This document shows positions 9,785 to 18,600 of a DNA stretch of 64,000 bases, in pieces. The translations under genes and the position numbers were made by a program. Under the pieces are notes generated by a model, which was given only the letters and a program-made list of their open reading frames with translations, was not told the origin of the DNA and did no database searches. Each line of letters opens with the position of its first letter. Position 1 is the first letter of the stretch. The stretch is from Pseudomonadota bacterium (GTDB lineage: Bacteria > Pseudomonadota > Gammaproteobacteria > Xanthomonadales > SZUA-38): positions 1-64,000 of the forward strand of contig JBCCCR010000010.1 of the NCBI GenBank assembly GCA_039033415.1, read 5' to 3'.

Positions 9785-12700
9785 TCAGTCAGCGCCTAGG
9801 GCGATGCCTTCCAGCCGATCCTCGAGCTCGTCGCCGGCCCGGTTGAGCGCTTCGAGCGTCTCCTCATCCGGGGACCAATAGTTCCGTTCGTGTGCCTCGA
9901 TCAGGCGATTGGCCAGTCGTACCGACGCTTTGGGGTTGAGCTCAGCAATACGCTTACGCATCGCTTCGTCCAGCACAAAGGTCTCGGTCACCCGCTGGTA
10001 CACCCATGGGTCGACCTGGCCGGTGGTGGCCGACCAGCCGACCGTATTGGTCAGCTGCGCTTCGATTTGCCGCACACCCTCATGGCCGTGTTCGAGCATC
10101 CCTTCAAACCACTTTGGATTCAGCGTTCGGGTGCGTGTCTCGAGCGCCACCTGCTCGGCCAGCGTTCGGATCTTGCCTTCGCCCTGGGTCTGGTCGCTGA
10201 TGTAGGTGGGCGCCGCCTCTCCTTTCGCACACTTGACGGCCCGGCCGATGCCGCCGAGGGTGTCGAAGTAGTGATCGATGGTGGTCACACCCAGCTCCAC
10301 CGACTCCAGATTTTGGTATGCCAGATCAACCTTGGACAGGACACTGTTGAGGAGCTCCGGCTGCGCGGTGGCGGTGCCCTTACGATTAAAGGCAAAACAT
10401 TTACGCTGGCTGTACGCCTCGGCGAGTTCGTCATCGTCATTCCAGCTGCCGCTATCGACCAGCATATTGACGTTGGCACCGTAAGCGCCCTCAGCATTCG
10501 AGAAAACCCGCAGAGCGGCGGTTTCCAGATCGGTACCGTTACGCGCCATAAATGCCAGCGTGTTGGCCCGCACAAAGTTCATGGGCGCCGGTTCGTCTTC
10601 GGCGCTTGCCGCCAGATACGCCGCCTCGGAAAGCAGCCGCGTTTGCAGCGGCAGCAAATCGCGGAATATACCCGACAGGGTGGTCATCACGTCGATCCGC
10701 GGTCTGCCGAGCTCCTCCAGCGAAATCAATTCGGCGCCACAGACCCGACCGTAACCATCAAAGCGGGGGCGCGCGCCCATCAGCGCCAGCGCCTGCGCGA
10801 GCGGCGCTCCTTCAGACTTCAGATTGTCAGCCCCCCAGAGCACGAGCGCGATCGTTCGGGGCATGGGAGACCCGTCTGCCATGTGGGTGTCGAGTAGACG
10901 CTGCGCCTGCCGCTCGCCGTCCTGCATGGCGAACGCGGACGGGATGCGAAACGGGTCGAAACCGTGGATGTTGCGGCCCGTCGGCAGCACCTCGGGGTTA
11001 CGAACGATATCGCCTCCGGGTGCCGGCGCCACAAAACGCCCATCCAGCGCTGCCACGAGGGCCGGCAGCTCCGCCTCGTGGGTCAGGAGTCGATCGGTCT
11101 CAGCCAGCTCGACGAGCAACGATCGGTGTTCGGTGTTGTCCGCCAGCTCGTCAGGCGTGACGCCGGCAACGAGTTGGCCAAGCGTATCCCGAGAGACCTC
11201 GCCATCATCGCGGCTCGCGGCAATGGCGGCCAGCATATCAACCCGATCCTGCTCGCTCGGCGCAACGCCGACGACGTGAAGGCCATGGGGAATTAGCGCA
11301 TATTCCATTTCCAGGATTTTCTGGCCCAGCGCTGCCGCTTCCTGTGCGGGGTTTTCCCAGGCCGGCTCAGCGGGCGCCAGATCCACAAGCGCCGCCTGTG
11401 CCTGGATCAGTTCGAGCATCTCGGCGAGCTCGTTTTTGGCCGTTGGCGGCGTGCCGCGATAGCGCTCTAGCGTCGCCTTTAGATCATTGAGCCCCTGATA
11501 CAGGCCCGCCTCCGTCAGCGGTGGCGTCATGTAGCTGATCAGCGTGGCGTTGGCTCGACGTTTGGCCAGCGCGCCTTCGGAGGGATTGTTGGCGGCATAG
11601 AGATAGTAGTTCGGCAAGTCGCCGATCAGTCGATCGGGCCAGTCGGCCTCGCCGAGGCCCGACTGTTTACCCGGCATAAACTCAAGGGCCCCGTGGGTGC
11701 CGAAGTGCAGCACCGCGTGGGCGTCGAAATCTTCCCGCAGCCATCGGTAGTAGGCGCTAAAGGCGTGAGTCGGCGCAAACCCCTTTTCAAAAAGCAGCCG
11801 CATCGGATCGCCTTCGTAGCCGAAGCTTGGCTGAATGCCGACAAACACGTTGCCAAACCGCTCTCCCAGCACAAACAGCGACGAGCCTGAGCTCAGCTGG
11901 CGCCCCGGCGCTGGGCCCCATTGCGCCTCGATCTCAGCCAGGTGGGTTTCCCGGCGAACGTAGTCATCCACCGCGATCACCTGGTGTACGTTGGCGTCCT
12001 GCCCATAGCGCGATGAGTTGCCGCCGAGCACGCGATCACGCAGCTCGTCGACTGTCTCGGGAATCTCAACGTGATAGCCCGCGACCTTCAGCGCACCCAG
12101 CGTTTGATGCAGCGACTCAAAGACCGACAGGTACGCAGCGGTGCCGGTGGCGCCGGCGTTCGGCGGAAAATTGAACAGGGTGATCGCAAGACGACGGTCG
12201 GCGCGCTCCGCGTGTTTCAGACGCACAATCTTCTGCACTCGGTCAGCCAGCCGGTCGGCCCGCTCCGTGCAAGCGATCATGTCTCTGCCGGCGGCGCCGT
12301 CTTTAAATTCACACTGGCGGGAACAGCCCTCACAATGCCCGCAGGTTGAACTCGAGCGTCCGCCAAACACCGAGGGTACGGTCGCACCGTCGATTTCTGG
12401 AATGGCGACCATGATGGTCGACTCCACCGGCGAGAGCCCGCGGTCGTCCTGGTTCCATTCCTCCAGCGTCTGAAATTCCAGCGCGTGGGCCGCCAGATAG
12501 GGCACATCCAGTCGCTTAAGTATTTCCTCCGCGGCCGCAGCATTGTTATAGGCGGGACCCCCAACCAGTGAAAAACCGGTTAGCGAGAGCACCGCGTCAA
12601 CGGTGGGTTTGCCGTCGCGCATAAAAAACCGTTCGATCGCCGGCCGCTGGTCCAGCCCGCTGGCAAACGCCGGCACAACGCGCAGGCCACGATGCTCCAG

Positions 12701-13510
12701 CGCCTCGATTACCCCATCGTAATGGCGCGCATCGCCGACCAGCACGTAAGAGCGGAGCAGCAGCAGACCAACCGTTGGCGCAGCGTTTTTCGCCGGGAGA
12801 TCTTCCAGCGATTCGGAAACCTTGTCTCGCAGGCTTGGATGATACAAACCCACTTCGGGATACTCGATGGGCGGCGGCACGTCGCCAGCGCCGGTGCCGG
12901 TCACGTACTTGGCGACAAGCAACCGGATCATGTTGGCGACGTTCTCGTCCGATCCGGACAGCCAGTACTGCATCACCAGGAAATACACGCGCAGATCTTG
13001 CGCCGTTCCCGGAATAAACTTCAGGATCTTGGGCAGGCGTCGCAACATGGCCATCTGCCCGGCGCCCGTGTGGCCGTTTTTTACACCCGTCTCTTTTTTG
13101 GGTCGAAGCTTCTTGAGCAGCGCCAGCGGACCCTTGCGCTCTCTCTTCATGTCGAGCTGGCCCATACGTGTCAGCTTGACCAGCTCTTCCGTTGATACGC
13201 AGCACACCATCGCTTTGCACTGCTCTCGTCGCTGCACGAGCGCGGGCATGATCGCTTGGACCTGATCGTCGACAAACATCATGGAGCAGACCACCAGGTC
13301 CGATGCGCTGACATCCTTGATGGCCGACGCCAGAGCGTCGGGATGGTTCGCCCACTCGGTGGCAGCATGCAGGCGGATTTCCAACCCCGGATAGTGCTTT
13401 GCAAGCGCCTTGTTGGCTCGCCCAATGGAGGCCGCCAGGTGTCGATCCAGGGTCACGATTGTCAGCAGGATCGACTGTCCAGCTTTTTTCTTATGCTTCG
13501 TTTCCCGCAC
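9785..13510 (-). CDS. bchH: Magnesium chelatase subunit H (Mg-protoporphyrin IX chelatase)
   Basis: The large subunit that binds protoporphyrin IX and receives Mg2+ from the BchI/BchD AAA+ motor, the first committed step of (bacterio)chlorophyll synthesis in the cytoplasm. The frame extends to an ATG at 13561 (1258 residues). The GTG at 13510 is preferred because GGAGA lies 9 bases before it, giving 1241 residues, normal for BchH. The N-terminal BchH-specific domain (LLTIVTLDRHLAASIGRA, GQMAMLRRLPKILKFIPG, MQYWLSGSDENVANMIRLLV) separates it from CobN. The shared CobN/BchH core has VLHFGTHGALEFMPGKQSG and NNPSEGALAKRRANATLISY. No bchI, bchD or other photosynthesis gene is in the window. Its promoter carries PpsR/CrtJ boxes and it diverges from an aerR/ppaA-like gene. 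Confidence 0.93.
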   Translation of the reverse strand: MRETKHKKKAGQSILLTIVTLDRHLAASIGRANKALAKHYPGLEIRLHAATEWANHPDALASAIKDVSASDLVVCSMMFVDDQVQAIMPALVQRREQCKAMVCCVSTEELVKLTRMGQLDMKRERKGPLALLKKLRPKKETGVKNGHTGAGQMAMLRRLPKILKFIPGTAQDLRVYFLVMQYWLSGSDENVANMIRLLVAKYVTGTGAGDVPPPIEYPEVGLYHPSLRDKVSESLEDLPAKNAAPTVGLLLLRSYVLVGDARHYDGVIEALEHRGLRVVPAFASGLDQRPAIERFFMRDGKPTVDAVLSLTGFSLVGGPAYNNAAAAEEILKRLDVPYLAAHALEFQTLEEWNQDDRGLSPVESTIMVAIPEIDGATVPSVFGGRSSSTCGHCEGCSRQCEFKDGAAGRDMIACTERADRLADRVQKIVRLKHAERADRRLAITLFNFPPNAGATGTAAYLSVFESLHQTLGALKVAGYHVEIPETVDELRDRVLGGNSSRYGQDANVHQVIAVDDYVRRETHLAEIEAQWGPAPGRQLSSGSSLFVLGERFGNVFVGIQPSFGYEGDPMRLLFEKGFAPTHAFSAYYRWLREDFDAHAVLHFGTHGALEFMPGKQSGLGEADWPDRLIGDLPNYYLYAANNPSEGALAKRRANATLISYMTPPLTEAGLYQGLNDLKATLERYRGTPPTAKNELAEMLELIQAQAALVDLAPAEPAWENPAQEAAALGQKILEMEYALIPHGLHVVGVAPSEQDRVDMLAAIAASRDDGEVSRDTLGQLVAGVTPDELADNTEHRSLLVELAETDRLLTHEAELPALVAALDGRFVAPAPGGDIVRNPEVLPTGRNIHGFDPFRIPSAFAMQDGERQAQRLLDTHMADGSPMPRTIALVLWGADNLKSEGAPLAQALALMGARPRFDGYGRVCGAELISLEELGRPRIDVMTTLSGIFRDLLPLQTRLLSEAAYLAASAEDEPAPMNFVRANTLAFMARNGTDLETAALRVFSNAEGAYGANVNMLVDSGSWNDDDELAEAYSQRKCFAFNRKGTATAQPELLNSVLSKVDLAYQNLESVELGVTTIDHYFDTLGGIGRAVKCAKGEAAPTYISDQTQGEGKIRTLAEQVALETRTRTLNPKWFEGMLEHGHEGVRQIEAQLTNTVGWSATTGQVDPWVYQRVTETFVLDEAMRKRIAELNPKASVRLANRLIEAHERNYWSPDEETLEALNRAGDELEDRLEGIALGAD

Positions 13511-13601
13511 TAAACGTTGTCTCCAATGAGGCCGCTGCAGCCCAAACACCCGTGGATGCATCCCTTAACACGCATCCGTAATGACGGGCTTCCGACGTCC
13601 C

Positions 13602-13629
13602 ATAATAGTTATTCGACAGACTGTGTCAA
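13602..13629 (-). promoter_or_regulatory. Sigma70-like promoter for bchH
   Basis: On the minus strand, TTGACA (complement of 13624-13629) and TATTAT (complement of 13602-13607) are separated by 16 bp and point into bchH. The -35 lies inside PpsR box 1, so occupancy would block RNA polymerase. Confidence 0.65.
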
Positions 13630-13641
13630 TTAATATTGACA
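13624..13641. promoter_or_regulatory. PpsR/CrtJ box 1 (TGT-N12-ACA)
   Basis: TGT at 13624 and ACA ending at 13641 are 12 bp apart. The dyad extends outward to 9-bp perfect arms (13622-13630 and 13635-13643, TGTGTCAAT/ATTGACACA). TGT-N12-ACA is the established recognition sequence of the PpsR/CrtJ photosynthesis repressors. Confidence 0.75.
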
Positions 13642-13664
13642 CACTTGTTTGTCTAACATATCTT
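13636..13664 (+). promoter_or_regulatory. Sigma70-like promoter for the aerR/ppaA-like gene
   Basis: TTGACA (13636-13641) and TATCTT (13659-13664) are separated by 17 bp, about 160 bp before the GTG at 13824. The -35 sits in PpsR box 1 and the -10 in PpsR box 2, the arrangement known for CrtJ-repressed promoters. Confidence 0.55.
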
Positions 13665-13667
13665 ACA
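13650..13667. promoter_or_regulatory. PpsR/CrtJ box 2 (TGT-N12-ACA)
   Basis: A second TGT-N12-ACA (TGT 13650-13652, ACA 13665-13667) lies exactly 8 bp after box 1. Paired boxes about 8 bp apart are the cooperative binding layout described for CrtJ at bch promoters. Confidence 0.7.
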
Positions 13668-13823
13668 AATATGGGGTAGAAAAAGCTGGCCCGGTTTTGC
13701 GTCGTCTAGCGGCGTAAATGGGGGCTCTGTGACCCTGAAGCTGACCCAGGATCACCACCCTAGTACGCGCGTCGTCGAGGCGCGCCAGTCAGCCAGCGAT
13801 GCTGAAAAGGACAAGCAGGACTC

Positions 13824-14684
13824 GTGACATCGGACTCTCTTCACGCCGGCAACGGTGAAGCCGGGCTTACAGAAGGCCCCGGCTCGATCAGCCAGCCTGG
13901 TCCGCTGCACCGCCTGCCCGAGGAGTCAATCACAGAGATTGCGGGCGACATCATTGCCAACCTGGCCGATTCGCTGGCCAGCACCCTGGCACCCAACGGG
14001 AGTGACGCCGACCGGCTTTCGCCCCTGCAGCTGGATCTGTTTTGTGAGGCGCTGACCTGCCCCGACCAGCAGCGCGCCGAGCGAGTCATCGATCAGGCGA
14101 TCTTAAGCGGCGTGTCGATGGACACGATCTATCTTGGCTACTTTGCCGGCGCCGCCGAGCGACTCGGCGAGTGCTGGCAGGAAGACACCCGAACCTTTGT
14201 AGAGATGACCATCGCCTCCGGACGGCTCCACGCCATCCTGCGGAAGCTCCGACGATCGCTGGTGCCACCGCTACCCAATAACTCACGGCACGCGTTTTTT
14301 ACCGCCGTCCCCGGTGAATACCACACGTTGGGCGTGACGATCGCCGCTGATATGTTCCGCCGGCGCGGCTGGGACATCGAGGTGGAAACCAGCAAACCGC
14401 ATAAGGAGCTCGTGTCGCTGTTCTCCCGCTCCGACCATCAGTTTCTAGGCATTTCAGCCAGCCGGCCTGACATGATCATCAGCCTGGCCAAACTCATTTT
14501 GGATTGCCGGGTGTCTAAGCCACGCGCCCACATCATGGTCAGCGGTCATATCACCGATCTGGAACCAAACCTTGGCAACCTGATCGACGTCGACTTTATT
14601 GCGCAAGACGCGCACTCCGCGATCGATCACATGGAGCAGGTCCGACTCGACTGGTTGAGCTCAGAGCCCGCCAAGCTGCTGTAA
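13824..14684 (+). CDS. AerR/PpaA-type cobalamin (SCHIC/B12-binding) photosynthesis regulator
   Basis: This 286-residue cytoplasmic protein has a helical first half (about 30-145), including DLFCEALTCPDQQRAERVIDQAI and LGECWQEDTRTFVEMTIASGRLH. A B12-binding Rossmann-like domain follows (about 150-280), with FFTAVPGEYHTLGVTIAADMFRRRGWDIEVE and a central HIMVSGHI strand. This helical-plus-B12-fold layout is that of AerR/PpaA, antirepressors of PpsR/CrtJ that use cobalamin to relieve repression in light. The strictly B12-dependent-enzyme motif DxHxxG is not evident, as expected for this regulator group. It diverges from bchH across the two PpsR boxes, which strongly supports the role. Start is GTG with AGGA close upstream. 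A generic MerR-associated B12-binding regulator is the alternative. Confidence 0.78.
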   Translation: MTSDSLHAGNGEAGLTEGPGSISQPGPLHRLPEESITEIAGDIIANLADSLASTLAPNGSDADRLSPLQLDLFCEALTCPDQQRAERVIDQAILSGVSMDTIYLGYFAGAAERLGECWQEDTRTFVEMTIASGRLHAILRKLRRSLVPPLPNNSRHAFFTAVPGEYHTLGVTIAADMFRRRGWDIEVETSKPHKELVSLFSRSDHQFLGISASRPDMIISLAKLILDCRVSKPRAHIMVSGHITDLEPNLGNLIDVDFIAQDAHSAIDHMEQVRLDWLSSEPAKLL

Positions 14685-14949
14685 GCCGCCAGGCCCTCTC
14701 ATTCTCCGGCAACCTCGGTGCCTTTCCTCCGATGGCCCCCTCCCCGTCTCGGGACCTTCCCCTCGGCGGACAAACGAAGGTCCTGACACCGCGCCTCCAT
14801 GGGTCAAAACAGACCCTTTACTAAGTTTTTTCTGTGGGTCAGACAACGGTCAACAGATGGTCACCCGGGCGTCATTACTTGCGGCCGCCAACCCTGAATA
14901 CTGCCCTCCATACGCATTCAGCAACACCCAAACACTGGAGGAACCCCTT

Positions 14950-15636
14950 ATGAAACGCACGTTGATCTTGGCCTACGGGGCCCTCAGCTATCTGCTCTTT
15001 TTGGTCGTCTTTGTATACGCGATCGGCTTCATCGGCAATTTCGGCACGCCCACCAGCCTCGATGCGGAACCCACGCGGCCGATGCTTGAGGCGCTATTCA
15101 TCAACTTTGGGCTGCTGTCGCTGTTTGCCCGGCAGTGCAGCGGCATGGCACGGCGGGGATTCGAGGCACGCTGGACAAAGATCATTCCGCAGGCCGCGGA
15201 ACGCAGCACCTATATCCTCTTTGCTTCGGTCGCGCTGGCAGCCCTGATGGCGTTATGGCAGCCGGTCGGAGGACTCTGCTGGAACGTGACCAGTGAGGCA
15301 GGTCGCATCACCCTGATCACCCTCTATGTGGTCGGTTGGGCGGTCGTGTTGGTCAGCACTTTCTTGATCAACCACTTCGATCTCTTCGGCCTGGCGCAGG
15401 TGTGGGCAAACTTCCGCGGACGCGCATACCGGCACCCAGCGTTTTGTACGCCAGGGCTTTACCGACTCGTGCGCCATCCGCTCTACGTCGGCTGGATTAT
15501 CGTCGCCTGGGCGACGCCGACGATGACCCTCGCGCATGCGGTTTTTGCTCTTGTAAGCACCGTCTATATCGTCGCGGCCATCCAGCTGGAAGAACAGGAC
15601 CTGGTGCATTACCACGGCGCCGACTACGTGCGCTAG
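14950..15636 (+). CDS. MddA/NnrU-like membrane S-methyltransferase, apparently short at the C terminus
   Basis: This 228-residue membrane protein starts at the ATG after GGAGGAA (14938-14944). It has about five hydrophobic segments. The family wording IGFIGNFGTPTSLDAEPTRP, LLSLFARQCSGMARRGFEARW, PQAAERSTYILFASVALAALM and the methyltransferase motif LYRLVRHPLYVGWIIVAWATP match methanethiol S-methyltransferase (MddA) and related isoprenylcysteine-methyltransferase-fold proteins. MddA makes dimethyl sulfide from methanethiol using SAM. The protein stops at EEQDLVHYHGADYVR with an amber codon, about 10-20 residues before family members usually end, and the frame stays open beyond it. The substrate is inferred from family resemblance only. 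It follows aerR in the same direction, so light-linked control is possible but unproven. Confidence 0.7.
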   Translation: MKRTLILAYGALSYLLFLVVFVYAIGFIGNFGTPTSLDAEPTRPMLEALFINFGLLSLFARQCSGMARRGFEARWTKIIPQAAERSTYILFASVALAALMALWQPVGGLCWNVTSEAGRITLITLYVVGWAVVLVSTFLINHFDLFGLAQVWANFRGRAYRHPAFCTPGLYRLVRHPLYVGWIIVAWATPTMTLAHAVFALVSTVYIVAAIQLEEQDLVHYHGADYVR

Positions 15637-15645
15637 CAACACCCG

Positions 15646-18600
15646 TTACCGTGGCTCGAAACCGCTCTGGAAAATGACTTCCGTTTTGACCGGTTGGCGC
15701 TCGGCCGGGGGTCCAAGGGTCGATTCCTGACCCCGAGCCGAGAAACTGGTTACACGATAGAACGCCTTCTGTTGCGAAGTTCCGGTGACGTCCAGATAAC
15801 CGTTCGTAAACGTCGTTCCGATTGGCAAATACGTTTCACCATCGGTCGACCGGTAGATCCGGTAACCCACGACACGCAAATCGTTCACCGGGGTAAAATC
15901 GATCTGCGTTGTTCGCGTTCGCGGGCTGGTTTTGACCAACGTGATCGCCGGCTCCGGGAGCTGGCCAAACAGGCGAGTGAGCTGATTGTTGCTGCCGTTG
16001 CGGTCTGAGAACTCACCCTCGGGATCGATGTTTACGTACAGACGATGAATTTCGTCGGGGAAGTCACCTTCCGCAAAGCCAATGGAGTATTGGCGCGTTG
16101 CACCGCTGAATCCAGGGTCGGGGATCGTCTCAAACCACACGCTTCGGCCGGTATCCGGCGGGCCGTCCCAGCTCAGACGGATCGGCACCTCGCCATCGAA
16201 AGGCGCCCCGCGGTTCACGAAACGAACGGTGATCGGCAGGAAAGGATCGGGCCATTCAGCGTCCGCCGTGATGCTGACAACCGCCAGATCGGGAACGTTG
16301 CCCAGGCGGTTCAGACGTGGACCTGAGCCATTGCCGAGCCGGCTTGAGCCTCCAGCAACGCGACGTTTGCTGCCGGGCAAGTTCTTGCCAGCAGCCAACC
16401 CCTCGGCCGGCGCGCTGGTCACCAGCAACTCGTCCAGCAGCGGGTCATAAGCCATTTGCGGATTGAGGTTGAGCGCGCCGTCGACCGTCAGTGGTTCCAG
16501 AAAACTCGCGTTGGTTTCCAGATCCAGGCTGACCATGGCGAGATCCCCCAAACCACTGATGGCGCCGGGGCTGTCGTCGGCGCGCGCCAGCGGCTGACCG
16601 CTCAGGCTCCCGTAACCCAGATGTCGGAAGACCATGACCGCAAAACCTTCTGGGGTGACTTCAAGCTGAGGCCGTTCCACGTAGATTCGGCGCTGGTCAT
16701 CGTCCAGAATCTCCTGCTCAGCCCAGGTGCAGGGCTGCATGGTGCAGTCAGCAACAGCGAGGCGCAGGCTGCGCCGATTACCGAGGAAAGCGGCCGGGTC
16801 TGTCGCTGCCGAGTAGGCCACGATGAGCCGGTCCAGCGAGTCACTCCGCACGGTTGGCGATGCCACCCCTTTGGACAGTTCGGTGGGAACGATGGCGGTA
16901 TCGGGGCTGTTCAAAAAGCGGTAAGCCAACTCCCGCTGGGAGAGATCGGCCAGGCTGCGACTTTGGTTACGCACCCAGACCACAACGGGATTGCCGCTGA
17001 CGTAGGTTGCGCTGGGCTGCAGTTCCTTGAAGTTGCTGCCTGGATCGACTTGTTCCGGAATGGACCAGCTACTGCCGTTAAATCTTGAAAAGAAGACGCG
17101 CTGATTGCCTGCCAGATCACCATCAAGGTCCCGGGTCCAAACGGCCAGCGCCTCACCGTCAGCGGGACAACCGGATCCTCGCACAGGGTCATCGGCACAG
17201 ACCGCCAGCTTCACCCCGCCCTCGCCGCCGTTGGGTAGCGTCAGGTCCATCGGCGCCGACCAGCCGCCGTCCTCGTAGAGCGCGTAGCGAAGATGCTGCT
17301 GGCTGCTGACCGGCTGCCAATCGCCAGCAAAGCCACGGGCGCCAAAGTCTTGCCGAAACTGTTCGAACGTCTGCTCATCGAGGCCGCTCTGTGCCCAAAC
17401 CATCAGGCCTCGAGTTCGGCTGAACCAGACCGTGTCAAGGCCGGTGACGCCTCGCGGGCTCGCAATGGCCAGCTGATCGATCAGGCTGCCGCCGGCTGAG
17501 ACTTCCTGAGAATAGATGTGCCCGTCATCACCGACCCAGGCAGCCAGCGAACTGCCACGGCCATTGCTGGCGATGCTGCTATGCCGGCCGCTGAGCTGAG
17601 GCCGGTTGATCTCATCGCCTTTACTCACATCAAGCCGGAGCGCGCTCCGCTTGGCATCGGGGCAGATGGTCCCGGGACTGCTCGACGGGCATCCGTTTCC
17701 TTCGCACAGATCAACCGGCGTAAACGTGCCGCCAGCGCCGATACATAATGGACATACACCGACCGAAACCTCATAGCTGAGACGCAGGAGGAATTTGAAC
17801 AGTTCCTCGCTGGTTTGCGGCGCACCGTCGATGACGCAAAACGGCATTTCGATGCCAATCTGCGGGCTGGCGGTCATGTCCAGGCTCACGATATCGAACA
17901 GAATTGAGACATCGATAAACAAATCGAGGCCGGCCTGAACGACCGGATTGATTTCGACCCTGCTGGTGACGCTTTCGCCGATGGTGACCTGGCCAAAATA
18001 CGTCAGCAGCAGCTTGAACCAGAAATCGACGCCCAGCGTTGCGTCAGCGATCGGCGGCACGCCCCACACATAACGAAACAGCGGGATCTTGCCGGTGTCG
18101 ATCAGCGTCTGTGGAACCGGACTACCAAACTGCATCGTGCCCACGCCGCCGCTCAGCGGCGGTGGATTCAAGCCTGACGGGACGTTTGCCGGAACCCGGT
18201 TCATCGCCTGGTTGTCGCTCATACCAAAGCGACGAATGCCCGAAAAGCCGTGCGAGTCGACCGTCTCTGTCAGGATTGCGTCATTGTGGGAGTCATTCTG
18301 CAGCGTTCCGATGTCGTATTCATTCACCGTCGCGGAAACGTCCAGCATCTGGGGTTTTTCGTTGGCGATCAGCTCCAGTCTGTCGGGCGACCAGGCGATT
18401 CTTGGATTCTCGAGGGAGTCGGCCGCGAGCCAGTCGGGTCCCGATAGGACCACCAGCTGGAAATCGCGCGAAACGGGCTTGTCGCTAGCCTGCAGCGAGG
18501 CTTCCAGCCGCAGCGTGTGGATACCAGGCTCAAGCCGATGCGCGTTCGGAATCGTCGTTGAGTATTGGTCCCCTTCGACGCTACAGGTCTCGCCGTCGGT

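Noticed and set aside
12597-13355. 252-residue minus-strand frame inside bchH
   Set aside because: It overlaps bchH on the same strand in another frame; bchH reads as conserved protein here.
9785-13510. Reading the large chelatase as cobaltochelatase CobN
   Set aside because: The N-terminal BchH-specific blocks (MLRRLPKILKFIPG, MQYWLSGSDENV) and the adjacent PpsR boxes and AerR/PpaA-type gene favour BchH; no cob gene is nearby.
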